Shown piece by piece: positions 37,678 to 46,718 of a stretch of DNA of 64,000 nucleotides (positions are counted from its first letter, which is position 1; every line of letters starts with the position of its first letter). Source of the stretch: Bradyrhizobium canariense. Lineage in GTDB: Bacteria; Pseudomonadota; Alphaproteobacteria; Rhizobiales; Xanthobacteraceae. The notes below the pieces were generated by a model, which did not search any database, had not been told where the DNA came from, and saw nothing but the letters and a program-made list of their open reading frames with translations. The position numbers were made by a program, and so were the translations under genes. The stretch spans positions 310,001 to 374,000 of the forward strand of contig NZ_JAFCKJ010000005.1 in the NCBI RefSeq assembly GCF_018130465.1. The letters run 5' to 3'.

Positions 37678-38601
37678 CTAGGCGTTCGCCATCCGATACG
37701 TCCCGCCAATCACGGGATCGCCGTCCGTTGCCACGACGCCGCGGGCGACCAGGTCTTCCAGATGCGCCAGCACGGAGTAGCCCGCCGCAGTGGTGAGCCT
37801 CGGATCGATGCCGATATAGATCGCCCGAACCATGGTCGGGATGTCGGTCTCGCCCTTGGCGAGGCGGTGCAGGATGGAGGCCTCGCGCGCCTTGCGGTGA
37901 CGGATCAGGAAGCGCACGAAGCGCGGACCGTCCGGAATTTCGGGACCGTGGCCGGAGAAATACACATCCTCCTCGCGCGCGGCGAGACGATCCAGCGATT
38001 CCATGTAGTCGATCATCGAGCCGTCGGGCGGCGCCACGATCGAGGTCGACCAGCCCATCACGTGATCGCCGACGAAGTTGAACTTTCGCTCGGGCCAGGC
38101 GAACGCGAGGTGATTGGCGGTATGGCCGGGTGTCGCCACGGCTTCGAGCCGCCAGCCGTCTCCTTCGACGACGTCGCCATGGGCGATCCTGATATCGGGC
38201 GCGAAGTCGCGGTCGGCGCCGGATTCCGGGTTGTGCTTCTCGCTCTCGAAACGCGGACGCGAGGCGCGGTGCGGGCCCTCGGCATAAACAGGCGCGCCGG
38301 TCGCTTGCTTGATCCGCGCGGTGTTCGGCGAATGGTCGCGGTGGGTGTGGGTTACGAAGATATGGCTCACCGTCTCGCCGCTGACAGCATCAAGCAGCGC
38401 CGCCGCATGCGCTTGGTCGTCCGGACCGGGATCGATGATCGCGACGTTGCCTCGGCCCACGATGTAGCTGACCGTGCCGGTGAAAGTGAACGGGCTCGGA
38501 TTGTTACAGAGCACGCGCCGCACGCCGGGGCGGACTTCCTCGACGATGCCGGGCTTCAGCGGAAAGTTGCGGTTGAACGGGACGTCGTCGTTGTCGGACA
38601 T
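37678..38601 (-). CDS. MBL-fold metallo-hydrolase (LACTB2-like)
   Basis: 307 residues. Zinc motif THTHRDHSPN near residue 85 (HxHxDH), ATPGHTANHLAF and GDHVMGW supply further ligands. A C-terminal winged-helix-like tail follows (GYSVLAHLEDLVARGVV), as in LACTB2-type RNases/hydrolases. The ATG at 38601 is preferred to one at 38628. Substrate unknown. Confidence 0.9.
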   Translation of the reverse strand: MSDNDDVPFNRNFPLKPGIVEEVRPGVRRVLCNNPSPFTFTGTVSYIVGRGNVAIIDPGPDDQAHAAALLDAVSGETVSHIFVTHTHRDHSPNTARIKQATGAPVYAEGPHRASRPRFESEKHNPESGADRDFAPDIRIAHGDVVEGDGWRLEAVATPGHTANHLAFAWPERKFNFVGDHVMGWSTSIVAPPDGSMIDYMESLDRLAAREEDVYFSGHGPEIPDGPRFVRFLIRHRKAREASILHRLAKGETDIPTMVRAIYIGIDPRLTTAAGYSVLAHLEDLVARGVVATDGDPVIGGTYRMANA

Positions 38602-38636
38602 GGGACTTCCTGTGCACTGCAGCCCCAACCCTCGCC

Positions 38637-38754
38637 GTCATACCCCGCGAAGGCGGGGTATCCAGTACGCCGTGGCGCCGGTGGCGAAGGCGAGGTCTCT
38701 GGGATACTGGATCGTCCGCCCCAGTGCGCAATTGCGCACAAGGCGGACGATGAC
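38637..38754. repeat. Dispersed palindromic repeat, family A copy 2
   Basis: GTCATACCCCGCGAAGGCGGGGTATCC at one end and ACTGGATCGTCCGCC...GGCGGACGATGACA at the other; same plan as 1114-1213 with a different centre. Confidence 0.8.
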
Positions 38755-38787
38755 AGCTGAGCAAAACAACGGCCACGGAATACGTGC

Positions 38788-40002
38788 CTAGAAAAACGCC
38801 TGAATGCCCGTGATCGCACGGCCCAGGATCAGCGCGTGGACGTCGTGGGTGCCCTCGTAGGTGTTGACGGTCTCGAGGTTATGGACGTGGCGCATCACGT
38901 GATACTCGATCGAGATGCCGTTGCCGCCGTGCATGTCGCGCGCGACGCGGGCGATGTCGAGCGCCTTGCCGCAATTGTTGCGCTTCATGATCGAGATCAT
39001 CTCGGGCGCGAACTTGCCCTCGTCCATCAGGCGGCCGACGCGAAGCGAGCCCTGAAGGCCCAGCGCGATCTCGGTCTCCATGTCCGCGAGCTTCTTCTGC
39101 ACGAGCTGGGTCGCAGCGAGCGGCTTGCCGAACTGCTTGCGGTCGAGCGTGTACTGGCGGGCGCGGTGCATGCAGTCCTCGGCCGCGCCGAGCACGCCCC
39201 AGGAAATGCCGTAGCGGGCGCGGTTGAGGCAGCCGAACGGGCCCTTCAGCCCGGAGACGTTGGGCAGCAGCGCGTCCTCCGGAACCACGACGCCGTCCAT
39301 CACGACCTCGCCGGTGATGGAGGCGCGAAGCGACAGCTTGCCGCCGATCTTCGGTGCCGACAGGCCTTTCATCCCCTTCTCCAGCACGAAGCCGCGGATC
39401 TGGTTGTCGTGCGCGGCCGACTTGGCCCAGACCACGAACACGTCGGCGATCGGCGCGTTCGAGATCCACATCTTGCTGCCGGTCAGGCGATAGCCGTCCG
39501 AAACCTTCTCGGCGCGGGTCTTCATGCCGGCCGGATCGGAGCCGGCGTCAGGCTCGGTCAGCCCGAAGCAGCCGACCCACTCGCCGCTGGCGAGCTTCGG
39601 CAGGTACTTCTTGCGCTGGTTCTCGTCGCCATAGGCGTAGATCGGATACATCACCAGCGAGGACTGCACCGAGTTCATCGAACGGTAGCCGGAATCGACC
39701 CGTTCGATTTCGCGCGCGACGAGACCGTAGGCGACATAGCCTGCATTGGCGCAGCCATATTCCTCCGGCAGCGTGATGCCGATCAGGCCGAGCTCGCCCA
39801 TCTCGTTGAAGATCTCGCGATCCGTCTTCTCCTCGAGATAGGCCTTGGCGACGCGCGGCATAAGCTTGTCCTGGGCGTAGGCCCGCGCGGTGTCGCGCAC
39901 CATGCGCTCGTCTTCGGTGAGCTGCTCGTCGAGCAGGAACGGATCGTCCCACTGGAAAGCAGCCGAAGTCGGCTTGTCCTTGGCCTGAGGGCGCGCGGTC
40001 AT
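38788..40002 (-). CDS. gcdH: Glutaryl-CoA dehydrogenase-like acyl-CoA dehydrogenase
   Basis: 404 residues. All family segments are present: [13 protein letters not shown] (FAD), [16 protein letters not shown], and [18 protein letters not shown] with the catalytic glutamate. The YEGTHDVH form and the ARYGISWG segment are those of glutaryl-CoA dehydrogenase, which oxidises and decarboxylates glutaryl-CoA in lysine/tryptophan breakdown. It stands alone between a repeat and ribB. Confidence 0.9.
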   Translation of the reverse strand: MTARPQAKDKPTSAAFQWDDPFLLDEQLTEDERMVRDTARAYAQDKLMPRVAKAYLEEKTDREIFNEMGELGLIGITLPEEYGCANAGYVAYGLVAREIERVDSGYRSMNSVQSSLVMYPIYAYGDENQRKKYLPKLASGEWVGCFGLTEPDAGSDPAGMKTRAEKVSDGYRLTGSKMWISNAPIADVFVVWAKSAAHDNQIRGFVLEKGMKGLSAPKIGGKLSLRASITGEVVMDGVVVPEDALLPNVSGLKGPFGCLNRARYGISWGVLGAAEDCMHRARQYTLDRKQFGKPLAATQLVQKKLADMETEIALGLQGSLRVGRLMDEGKFAPEMISIMKRNNCGKALDIARVARDMHGGNGISIEYHVMRHVHNLETVNTYEGTHDVHALILGRAITGIQAFF

Positions 40003-40162
40003 GAAACGTCCTTTCGTCTGGTTCCGTCAAAATTTGCCCGACAAAGTAAAGCGCCGCGGCAACAAGTGCAATTGCGTTGCAGATGTATGGGTCTGCGTGA
40101 ATCCCGGGGACCCGCGAGGCGCACCTCGGGGGATGCGCATCGCGCACCCCCGGATGACAGCG

Positions 40163-41239
40163 CTAGCTTTCGAGCTGCTCGTTGGCGACGATCTCGATGC
40201 CGAAGCCCGAAAGGCCCTTGTAGTCGTGCACCGAGGAGGTGAGGTGCCGGATCGAGGTGACGCCGAGATCGCGCAGGATCTGTGCACCGACGCCGACTTC
40301 GCGCCACTGGCGGTTGCGGTCAGCCTCGGTCGCGCTCTCATCGGGCAGCGGCGCCACGGGGACACCAGCCGCGCCGTCGCGCAGATAGACCAGAACGCCA
40401 CGGCCGGATTTCTTGAAGTGCTCGAGCACCGCCGCCATGCGCTTGTGGCCTGTGAAGATGTCCTTGACGATGTTCGGCTTGTGGAAGCGTGTCAGGACGT
40501 TCTTGCCGTCGCCGACGCCGTTGTAGACGAAGGCGACGTGGGCGATGGAATCGAACGGCGAGCGGTAGGCATAGCCCTGAAGCGGACCGATCGGGCTCTC
40601 GGTGACGAAGGTCGAGACCCGCTCGATCAGCTTCTCGCGCACCTGGCGATAGGCGATCATGTCGGCGATGGTGACGTGCTTGAGCTTGTGCTGGGCGGCG
40701 AAGCGGGCGACCTGCTCGCCCTTCATCACGCTGCCGTCGTCGTTCATCAACTCGCTGATGACGCCGACCGGCGGGAGGCCGGAGAGCTTGCACAGATCGA
40801 CCGCGGCCTCGGTATGGCCGGAGCGCAGCAGCACGCCGCCGTCCTTGGCGATCAGCGGAAAGATGTGGCCGGGACGGGCGAAGTCGTTGGCGCCGGCGTT
40901 GGGATTGGACAGCGCGCGGCAGCACGAGGCGCGCTCCTCGGCCGAGATGCCGGTGCCGCCGTCGGGCTTGTAGTCGATCGAGACCGTGAATGCGGTGGTG
41001 TGCGCGGAATCGTTGTGGGCCACCATCGGATCGAGCCGCAGGCGGCGCGCATCCTCGGTGGTGATCGGCGCGCAAACGATGCCGGAGGTGTGGCGGATGA
41101 TGAAGGCCATCTTCTCGGCGGTGCAGAACGAGGCGGCGACGATCAGATCGCCCTCGCCCTCGCGGTCTTCGTCGTCGGTGACGACCACGAGCTCACCCCG
41201 GGCAAAGGCCTGCAAGACTTCCTGGACGTTATCCGGCAT
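40163..41239 (-). CDS. ribB: 3,4-dihydroxy-2-butanone 4-phosphate synthase with degenerate GTP cyclohydrolase II domain
   Basis: 358 residues. The first 200 are a complete RibB: VTDDEDREGEGDLIVAA, GTGISAEERA, RPGHIFPL, RSGHTEAAVDL. It makes the four-carbon precursor of riboflavin. The rest has the GTP cyclohydrolase II shape (VSTFVTESPIGPLQGYAYRS...), but the zinc-binding cysteine motif is absent (HKPNIVKDIFTG where HSECLTGD would be), so this half is probably not a cyclohydrolase. No FMN riboswitch consensus was recognised upstream. Confidence 0.93.
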   Translation of the reverse strand: MPDNVQEVLQAFARGELVVVTDDEDREGEGDLIVAASFCTAEKMAFIIRHTSGIVCAPITTEDARRLRLDPMVAHNDSAHTTAFTVSIDYKPDGGTGISAEERASCCRALSNPNAGANDFARPGHIFPLIAKDGGVLLRSGHTEAAVDLCKLSGLPPVGVISELMNDDGSVMKGEQVARFAAQHKLKHVTIADMIAYRQVREKLIERVSTFVTESPIGPLQGYAYRSPFDSIAHVAFVYNGVGDGKNVLTRFHKPNIVKDIFTGHKRMAAVLEHFKKSGRGVLVYLRDGAAGVPVAPLPDESATEADRNRQWREVGVGAQILRDLGVTSIRHLTSSVHDYKGLSGFGIEIVANEQLES

Positions 41240-41416
41240 TTCCCAATCTCTATCGGTTATGGCCCGGAGGCTTAGCCGGACTTGGGCCGGGGCGCTAGTG
41301 TCCCCAGCGCAACCACATATGCCGGACCGCAGCCCTGCCCGGGGGGCGGCGGCTTGCGCCGGGCATACCGGGGATATGGGCGCGGAGAAGCCCGGTGAGA
41401 AGCCGGCCCGCCGCGG

Positions 41417-43144
41417 TCAGGGCAGCACTTCGCGCCGCTCGCCGAGCCGCTGATCGATCTCGGCGCGCTTGTCGGCCAACAGGCCGGCTTGGGCGGCCTC
41501 GATCACCGTGAACAACTCATGGGCGTCGCTGAGCCGGGTCACGGTGACATAGCTGGCGCCAGCCGCGTAGAGTTCGCCCACATCCGACAACAGATCGGCC
41601 GTGGCAACGATCATGGCGGTCGGGTTGAGGGTGCGGACGTGGCGGACCAGCTTCTCGTTGCTGGCACCCTTCAGAAGCGCATCCGGTACGCTGAGGATGA
41701 TCATCTCGGACTTGCCGACGCCGGCATGGAGCAGCGTGTCGGCGCTGCTGATATCGCCATAGATCACGTGCAGGCCGCGCGAAAGCAGCGTCTGGTACAC
41801 ATTGGGGTTGAAGTCGATCACGGTGATCTGCTCGAGCAGCACCGGTGCCTGCCGTTCGATCTCGGCCAGCAGCGCGCTCGCCGCACGGAAAAAGCCGAGG
41901 ATGACGATGCGGCGGGCCTCGCCATGGCCTTCGTGCCCTTCCTCTCCTTGGCCATTGCCGTGATCAAGATCGCGCAGGCCGATCCGCTTCAGGGGGCCGA
42001 TCGCCCAGCGGGTGATCTCGTCGCTGCGGGTCATCACGAAGGTCGAGAGCACCGCCAGCACCACGAAGGCGAAGGAGGCCGCATTCGCCGTCTCGGCTGC
42101 GATGTGGTGGTCGGCGACGCCGGTCTGGATCACCACCAGCGAGAACTCGGAGATCTGCGCGAGATTCAAGGCCGGCAACAGGCTGGCGCGCAGGCCCTGC
42201 TTCATCAGATAGAGCGGGGCGAAGGTGGTGACGAGGCGGCTCACCACCGTGAACGCCGCGATCATCAGGGCAAGCCCGATCACGGAGAGGCCGGGCACGG
42301 GAATGGTCATGCCGAGCGCGACGAAGAACAGCGTGATGAAGAAATCCCGCAGCGTGGTGACCTTGGCCGTGACGTCGAGCGCGTAGGGAAAGGTCGAGAG
42401 CGAGACGCCGGCGATCAGGGCGCCCATCTCGCGCGACAGCGACAGCCGCTCGGCGGTCTCGGCGACCAGGAAGCACCAGGCGAGCGCGCCGAGCAGGATC
42501 AGCTCGGGGCGGCGGGCGATCTGGTGAAACAGGCGCGGCAGCACGTAGCGGCTGACGAGCAGCGCGGCCGCAACCAGCACCGCGACGCGCCCGATCGAGA
42601 GCAGGATGACGCTGATTTCCAGATTGGCAAGGCTCGGCTGCACCGCCAGGAACAGGATCGCGAAGATGTCCTGGAGCACCAGCACGCCGAGGGTGATGCG
42701 GCCGGGCAGCGTGTCGAGCTCGCGCTTCTCGTAGAGCACCTTGACGATGATGACGGTGCTCGACAGCGCGCAGGCGACGCAGAGATAGACCGCATCGAAC
42801 TGCCCGCCGCCGAGCGACAGGCCGATTCCGACGAAGAACAGCACCCCGAGCAGGCAGCCGCCGAGGAGCTGGCCGCCCGCCGCAAACAGGATGACCTTTC
42901 CCGCCCGCACGATCTTCTTCAGGTCGATCTCCAGGCCGATCATGAACAGCATGAAGATCAGGCCGAGCTCGGAGATGACGCTGATCGATTCCTGCGACTT
43001 GACCCAGCCGGCGCCAAATGGACCTATGCAGAAACCGGCGATAAGATAGGCCAGGATCAGCGGTTGCCTGGAGAAGTGGGCAAGCAGGCCCAGCATCCAG
43101 GCAAACAGGATACAGAGAGTGATGTCGCGAATGAGCTCGTGCAT
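41417..43144 (-). CDS. CPA2 family monovalent cation:proton antiporter (KefB/YbaL-like)
   Basis: 575 residues. About twelve membrane segments (GFCIGPFGAGW, LIFMLFMIGLEIDLKKI, LVLQDIFAILFLAV) followed by a cytosolic TrkA-N-like domain from about residue 420 (RRIVILGFFRAASALLAEIE, VIYGDISSADTL). The usual GxGxxG nucleotide motif reads GFFRAAS, so NAD binding may be altered. ATG 43144 chosen, since MHELIRDITL leads into the first segment. It overlaps no gene but is nearly back to back with the DUF3124 gene. Confidence 0.9.
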   Translation of the reverse strand: MHELIRDITLCILFAWMLGLLAHFSRQPLILAYLIAGFCIGPFGAGWVKSQESISVISELGLIFMLFMIGLEIDLKKIVRAGKVILFAAGGQLLGGCLLGVLFFVGIGLSLGGGQFDAVYLCVACALSSTVIIVKVLYEKRELDTLPGRITLGVLVLQDIFAILFLAVQPSLANLEISVILLSIGRVAVLVAAALLVSRYVLPRLFHQIARRPELILLGALAWCFLVAETAERLSLSREMGALIAGVSLSTFPYALDVTAKVTTLRDFFITLFFVALGMTIPVPGLSVIGLALMIAAFTVVSRLVTTFAPLYLMKQGLRASLLPALNLAQISEFSLVVIQTGVADHHIAAETANAASFAFVVLAVLSTFVMTRSDEITRWAIGPLKRIGLRDLDHGNGQGEEGHEGHGEARRIVILGFFRAASALLAEIERQAPVLLEQITVIDFNPNVYQTLLSRGLHVIYGDISSADTLLHAGVGKSEMIILSVPDALLKGASNEKLVRHVRTLNPTAMIVATADLLSDVGELYAAGASYVTVTRLSDAHELFTVIEAAQAGLLADKRAEIDQRLGERREVLP

Positions 43145-43211
43145 GCCAGATTGGTCCGTTTTGCCGCACCCTAGTGATCGAGTGCGGCGCGGCAAGCGAG
43201 CAATTCGTCAC

Positions 43212-43739
43212 ATGCGGATGGGGCTCGCCATTGCAATGCTGCTATGCCCCCTCGCCTCCTCCGTGCCCGCGGCCGCTCAACCCAAGGTCAACATCGAACA
43301 AAGCTTTGCCGATTCCCTCACCGCACTGCCGAAAGACGAACTGGCCGTCTCCGGCGGATTCTACGTGCCCGCCTATTCCAGCGTGGCGATGAGCCAGGGC
43401 AAGCTGCGCGTCGACTTCTCGGTGACCTTGAGCGTGCACAACGCCTCCGAGACGCAAGCACTGGTGGTCAAACGCATCGGCTATTTCGACACCGCAGGCA
43501 AGCAGGTCGAGAGCTATCTGAAGGCACCGGTCGCGCTGAAGCCGCTCGCCACCATCTCGATCTTCGTTCCGACCGACGACGTGCGCGGCGGGACCGGAGC
43601 CAATTTCCTGGTTGATTGGGCCGCAACAAGCGAGATCGCCGAGCCTGCCGTCGAGGCCTTGATGGTTGGCGGCGTCGCCAATGCGCATTACGCTTTCATC
43701 AGCCAGGGCCGTCCGACCCGGACAATCGGCAAGAAATAA
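43212..43739 (+). CDS. DUF3124 exported protein
   Basis: 175 residues. Signal peptide (MGLAIAMLLCPLASSVPAAAQ). The body (SVTLSVHNASETQALVVKRIGYFDTAGKQVE and IFVPTDDVRGGTGANFLVDW) matches DUF3124, a single beta-sandwich of unknown role. ATG 43212 is taken because it begins the signal; 67 bases separate it from the divergent antiporter. Confidence 0.86.
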   Translation: MRMGLAIAMLLCPLASSVPAAAQPKVNIEQSFADSLTALPKDELAVSGGFYVPAYSSVAMSQGKLRVDFSVTLSVHNASETQALVVKRIGYFDTAGKQVESYLKAPVALKPLATISIFVPTDDVRGGTGANFLVDWAATSEIAEPAVEALMVGGVANAHYAFISQGRPTRTIGKK

Positions 43740-43830
43740 GGCCGTCTGTCCCGCCGGACGCGGGCAAAAAGAAATAGGCTGGCCGGCGCAACGCCGGCGG
43801 GCTCAACAAGAAACAACGAGGAACGCTCCC

Positions 43831-45063
43831 ATGCCGTCCAGCTTCGATTTTGCGCCCCTGTTTCCCGCAGGGCTGCCGGCGCCCTCTGCGCGCTGGACGG
43901 GCCTTGCCAAATACAGTTTTGTCGGCGGCAATAACGACTCCGAGCAGCTGCCGCTCGATCAACTGATCGAAGCCGCCAATCTGGCTCTGCAACGCGAAGG
44001 CCGCTCGCTCGCCACTTACGGGCTGGCACATGGTCCCCAGGGCTATCTGCCCTTGCGCGAATTCCTGGTGACAAAACTCAAGCGCGATGCCGGCATCAAC
44101 TGCACGGTCGACGATCTCCTGATCGTCTCCGGCTCGCTGCAGGCGCTCGACCTCGTCAACACCACGCTGCTGACACGCGGCGATACCGTGATCTTCGAGC
44201 AGGACAGCTATCAGGGCTCGCTGACCCGCCTGGCACGGCTCGGAGTCAACGTGGTGGGCATCCCCCTCGACAAGGACGGCATGCGCATGGATGTGCTGGC
44301 CACGACGCTGGCCGACCTCAAGGCCCGCGGCATCCGGCCAAAATACATCTACACCATTCCGACCGTGCAGAACCCGACCGGCAGCATCATGCCGGAGAGC
44401 CGCCGCACGGAGCTGTTGCGGCTATCGGCAGAATACGGCGTGCCTGTCTTCGAGGACGACTGCTATGCCGATCTGGTCTGGTCAGGACAGCGGCCGCCGG
44501 CAATCCATGCGATGAGCCCGAACGGCGGCGTGATCCATATCGGCTCGTTCTCGAAGTCGATCGCGCCCGCGCTGCGCGTCGGCTTCATCGTCGCGCCGTG
44601 GGATGTGATGTCGCGAATGCTGGCGCTGAAGACGGACGCCGGCTCCGGCGCATTGGAGCAGATGGTGCTTGCCGCCTATTGCAAGCCGCATTTTTCGACC
44701 CACGTGCCGGCGCTGACGAAGGCACTGCGCACCAAGCTCGACACGCTGATGGAGGCCCTCAACGAGCAATTCGGGACGGCCGCCGAGTTCGAGGAGCCCA
44801 AGGGCGGCATCTTCCTGTGGGTGAAGCTGCCCGATCAGGTCGATACGCTAAAGTTGTATCAGGCCGCGCTTGCCGCCGGCGTATCGATCAATCCGGGGCC
44901 GGAATGGTCGACCGACAAGAACCATTCCAGATCGCGACTGCGGCTGTGCTTTGCGAGCCCTTCGCATCAGCAGATCCGCGAGGGCGTCGCCGTGCTGGCC
45001 GAGATCTGCCGCAAGGAGTTCGGCGTGCCGGCACGCAGCGCCAATGTGGAGGCGCGGGTGTAG
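43831..45063 (+). CDS. PLP-dependent aminotransferase (2-aminoadipate/MocR-like, no regulator domain)
   Basis: 410 residues of the fold-type I class. PLP lysine in SFSKSIAPALRVGF, aspartate in FEDDCYADLVW, PTVQNPTGSIMP for substrate positioning. It resembles the aminotransferase half of MocR proteins and 2-aminoadipate aminotransferases but has no GntR helix-turn-helix. ATG 43831 with ACGAGGAACG upstream. The next gene starts directly after its stop. Confidence 0.9.
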   Translation: MPSSFDFAPLFPAGLPAPSARWTGLAKYSFVGGNNDSEQLPLDQLIEAANLALQREGRSLATYGLAHGPQGYLPLREFLVTKLKRDAGINCTVDDLLIVSGSLQALDLVNTTLLTRGDTVIFEQDSYQGSLTRLARLGVNVVGIPLDKDGMRMDVLATTLADLKARGIRPKYIYTIPTVQNPTGSIMPESRRTELLRLSAEYGVPVFEDDCYADLVWSGQRPPAIHAMSPNGGVIHIGSFSKSIAPALRVGFIVAPWDVMSRMLALKTDAGSGALEQMVLAAYCKPHFSTHVPALTKALRTKLDTLMEALNEQFGTAAEFEEPKGGIFLWVKLPDQVDTLKLYQAALAAGVSINPGPEWSTDKNHSRSRLRLCFASPSHQQIREGVAVLAEICRKEFGVPARSANVEARV

Positions 45064-45408
45064 ATGAGACGGGCGCCACGGATCTCGTTGTGGATACTCG
45101 GAATCTTCGTCGCTCTTGGTCTGGTGCTCGTCGCTTCTGAAATCCTGGACTTCGCAACGAGCACTGAAGCCAACGCTCGTGAAGAAGCGCTGCTTGCCTT
45201 TCGGCGAGAGTGTGCGAGACGCGGGATCGCTCCCGACCAGTTTGAAGGACCACGAAGAATCAGATCGCCAGAACGGACCTATGGGTTTCTTTGGAAGGAT
45301 CGGTCGAATGGAGATCAGATCGTCACGACGATCCGGTACTTCCCATCAGATTCGGAAGCCTGGTCAGTAGGCCGCGATGGAATCTTCGAACCGTACGATC
45401 AGCGCTGA
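45064..45408 (+). CDS. Hypothetical protein with N-terminal membrane anchor
   Basis: 114 residues. One membrane segment (ISLWILGIFVALGLVLVASEIL), then a polar domain (TYGFLWKDRSNGDQIVTTIRYFP). The ATG follows the aminotransferase stop without gap, so it is probably translated from the same message. Base composition is lower in GC than its neighbours. Family not recognised. Confidence 0.65.
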   Translation: MRRAPRISLWILGIFVALGLVLVASEILDFATSTEANAREEALLAFRRECARRGIAPDQFEGPRRIRSPERTYGFLWKDRSNGDQIVTTIRYFPSDSEAWSVGRDGIFEPYDQR

Positions 45409-45416
45409 ACTGTTGT

Positions 45417-46271
45417 TCACGCCTCGACGTGAAACTCCACATCGACCTGGCCAGAGCCGGACGACGGAAAATACTCGCAGAGTTGCTCGGCTCTGCCGCA
45501 GTACTCGTACCAGCCAAGCGCGGCGAACAGCATGATGGTGTCGGCCATGCCTCCTTCGCCGTTGCACTTGGTGGCATAGTCCGGAAGCATGTCGAGGAAT
45601 TCGCGGTAGCGACGGCTCTGCCAGAGTTCGAGCACGCGCAGGTCGACCTGGCGATTGAACTCGCTGGCGACCGACGTCCATGCCTCCGGCCCCAACTTCT
45701 TGTTGGGCCAGAGCCGGTGCGAGAGCGAACCGCTGGCGAGGATTGCGACCCGTTCGCCGGATTTCTCGATGGCACGGCGCGTCGCCTCGCCGAGGGTCCG
45801 GCTTTCCTCGAACGACGTGAACAGGGGCGAGGCGACCGAAACCACCCTCGCGAAGCCGTCCGGGTTCATGTAGTGCATCGGCACGATCGTGCCGTATTCG
45901 AGCCCGAGGCTCGGCACCTGATGCGCGTTGACATCGAGACCGGCAACGCCGGCTTCGCCGGCGATTGCTTCGGCGAGCCTCGTGTCGCCCGGCAGATCAT
46001 AACTCAAATCCTGAATCATGTGCGGCGCCTCGTGGCTGGTGACCGAGGCGCGATGCCGCGCGTTGGCGTTGATGTGATAGCCGAAATTGGAGAGCCAGTG
46101 GGTGTCGAACACCACGAAGGTGGTGACGCCGCGCGCTCTCGCCCGCCGGCCGAGCTCGCGCAACGAATCCACGGCCGCCTCGCGCGCCGAGCGCAAGGGA
46201 CTGCCGGGCTTCTCCGACAGCATCAGCGATGGGACATGGGTGACCTTGGCTGCCAGTACGAGCCGCCCCAT
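45417..46271 (-). CDS. Class III extradiol dioxygenase, homoprotocatechuate 2,3-dioxygenase-like
   Basis: 285 residues. The N terminus MGRLVLAAKVTHVPSLMLSE, the FDTHWLSNFGYHI segment, SLGLEYGTIVPM, ASGSLSHRLWP and the end FPSSGSGQVDVEF follow the HpaD/HpcB pattern closely; this non-heme iron enzyme opens the ring of 3,4-dihydroxyphenylacetate. No other homoprotocatechuate gene is in the window, so the substrate may differ. It lies 17 bases downstream of an XRE gene on the same strand. Confidence 0.86.
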   Translation of the reverse strand: MGRLVLAAKVTHVPSLMLSEKPGSPLRSAREAAVDSLRELGRRARARGVTTFVVFDTHWLSNFGYHINANARHRASVTSHEAPHMIQDLSYDLPGDTRLAEAIAGEAGVAGLDVNAHQVPSLGLEYGTIVPMHYMNPDGFARVVSVASPLFTSFEESRTLGEATRRAIEKSGERVAILASGSLSHRLWPNKKLGPEAWTSVASEFNRQVDLRVLELWQSRRYREFLDMLPDYATKCNGEGGMADTIMLFAALGWYEYCGRAEQLCEYFPSSGSGQVDVEFHVEA

Positions 46272-46288
46272 CGCGCTCACCTCAAGCG

Positions 46289-46594
46289 TCAAGCCGCCTG
46301 GGGCTGGCTGCCGTGGATCGCGGAGGCCAGCCGCAGCAGCAGCACGATCGAGACGTTGCCCTTGCCGGCCTCGATCTGGGCGATGTAGCGCTCGGAAATG
46401 CCGGAGCGGCGGGCAAGCTCCCGCCGCGACAGGTCGCAGCGCATGCGCGAGGACCTCAAGCGGTCGCCCAGCTCGGCCAGAAACGCGGTCTCGGAATAAG
46501 GCGGCACGGCACAGCTCCCCGGCAGCACCTCGCCTGCGAAATCCCTGACTTGATTCAGCATCGGTCTATCCAATTTCGCCTTCGGGAGCGCCAT
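46289..46594 (-). CDS. Short XRE-family regulator, possibly truncated BzdR/BoxR type
   Basis: 101 residues from the ATG at 46594. A helix-turn-helix (LGDRLRSSRMRCDLSRRELA, RRSGISERYIAQIEAGKGNVSI) fills the second half and the protein stops 12 residues after it. That helix-turn-helix pattern is close to BzdR/BoxR-type regulators of aromatic degradation, which continue into a shikimate-kinase-like sensor; that part is missing here. It probably controls the dioxygenase 17 bases downstream. A GTG at 46639 would lengthen the N terminus. Confidence 0.82.
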   Translation of the reverse strand: MALPKAKLDRPMLNQVRDFAGEVLPGSCAVPPYSETAFLAELGDRLRSSRMRCDLSRRELARRSGISERYIAQIEAGKGNVSIVLLLRLASAIHGSQPQAA

Positions 46595-46718
46595 CCTACC
46601 GGGGAAACGGGCTGCCTCATTGACGCGGATCAAATTCACGCGCGAATGGAAGCCGCCGTGGACGATGACGCGCAGGATGCTACACTTGGGAATTCTTCGA
46701 GGCGGGGTTTTTCAGGAC

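Noticed and set aside
41240-41416. Possible FMN riboswitch before ribB
   Set aside because: The conserved FMN element blocks are not present in the leader.
41489-43174. 561-codon plus-strand frame rich in Gly, Glu, Arg, His
   Set aside because: Antisense to the CPA2 antiporter; no domain.
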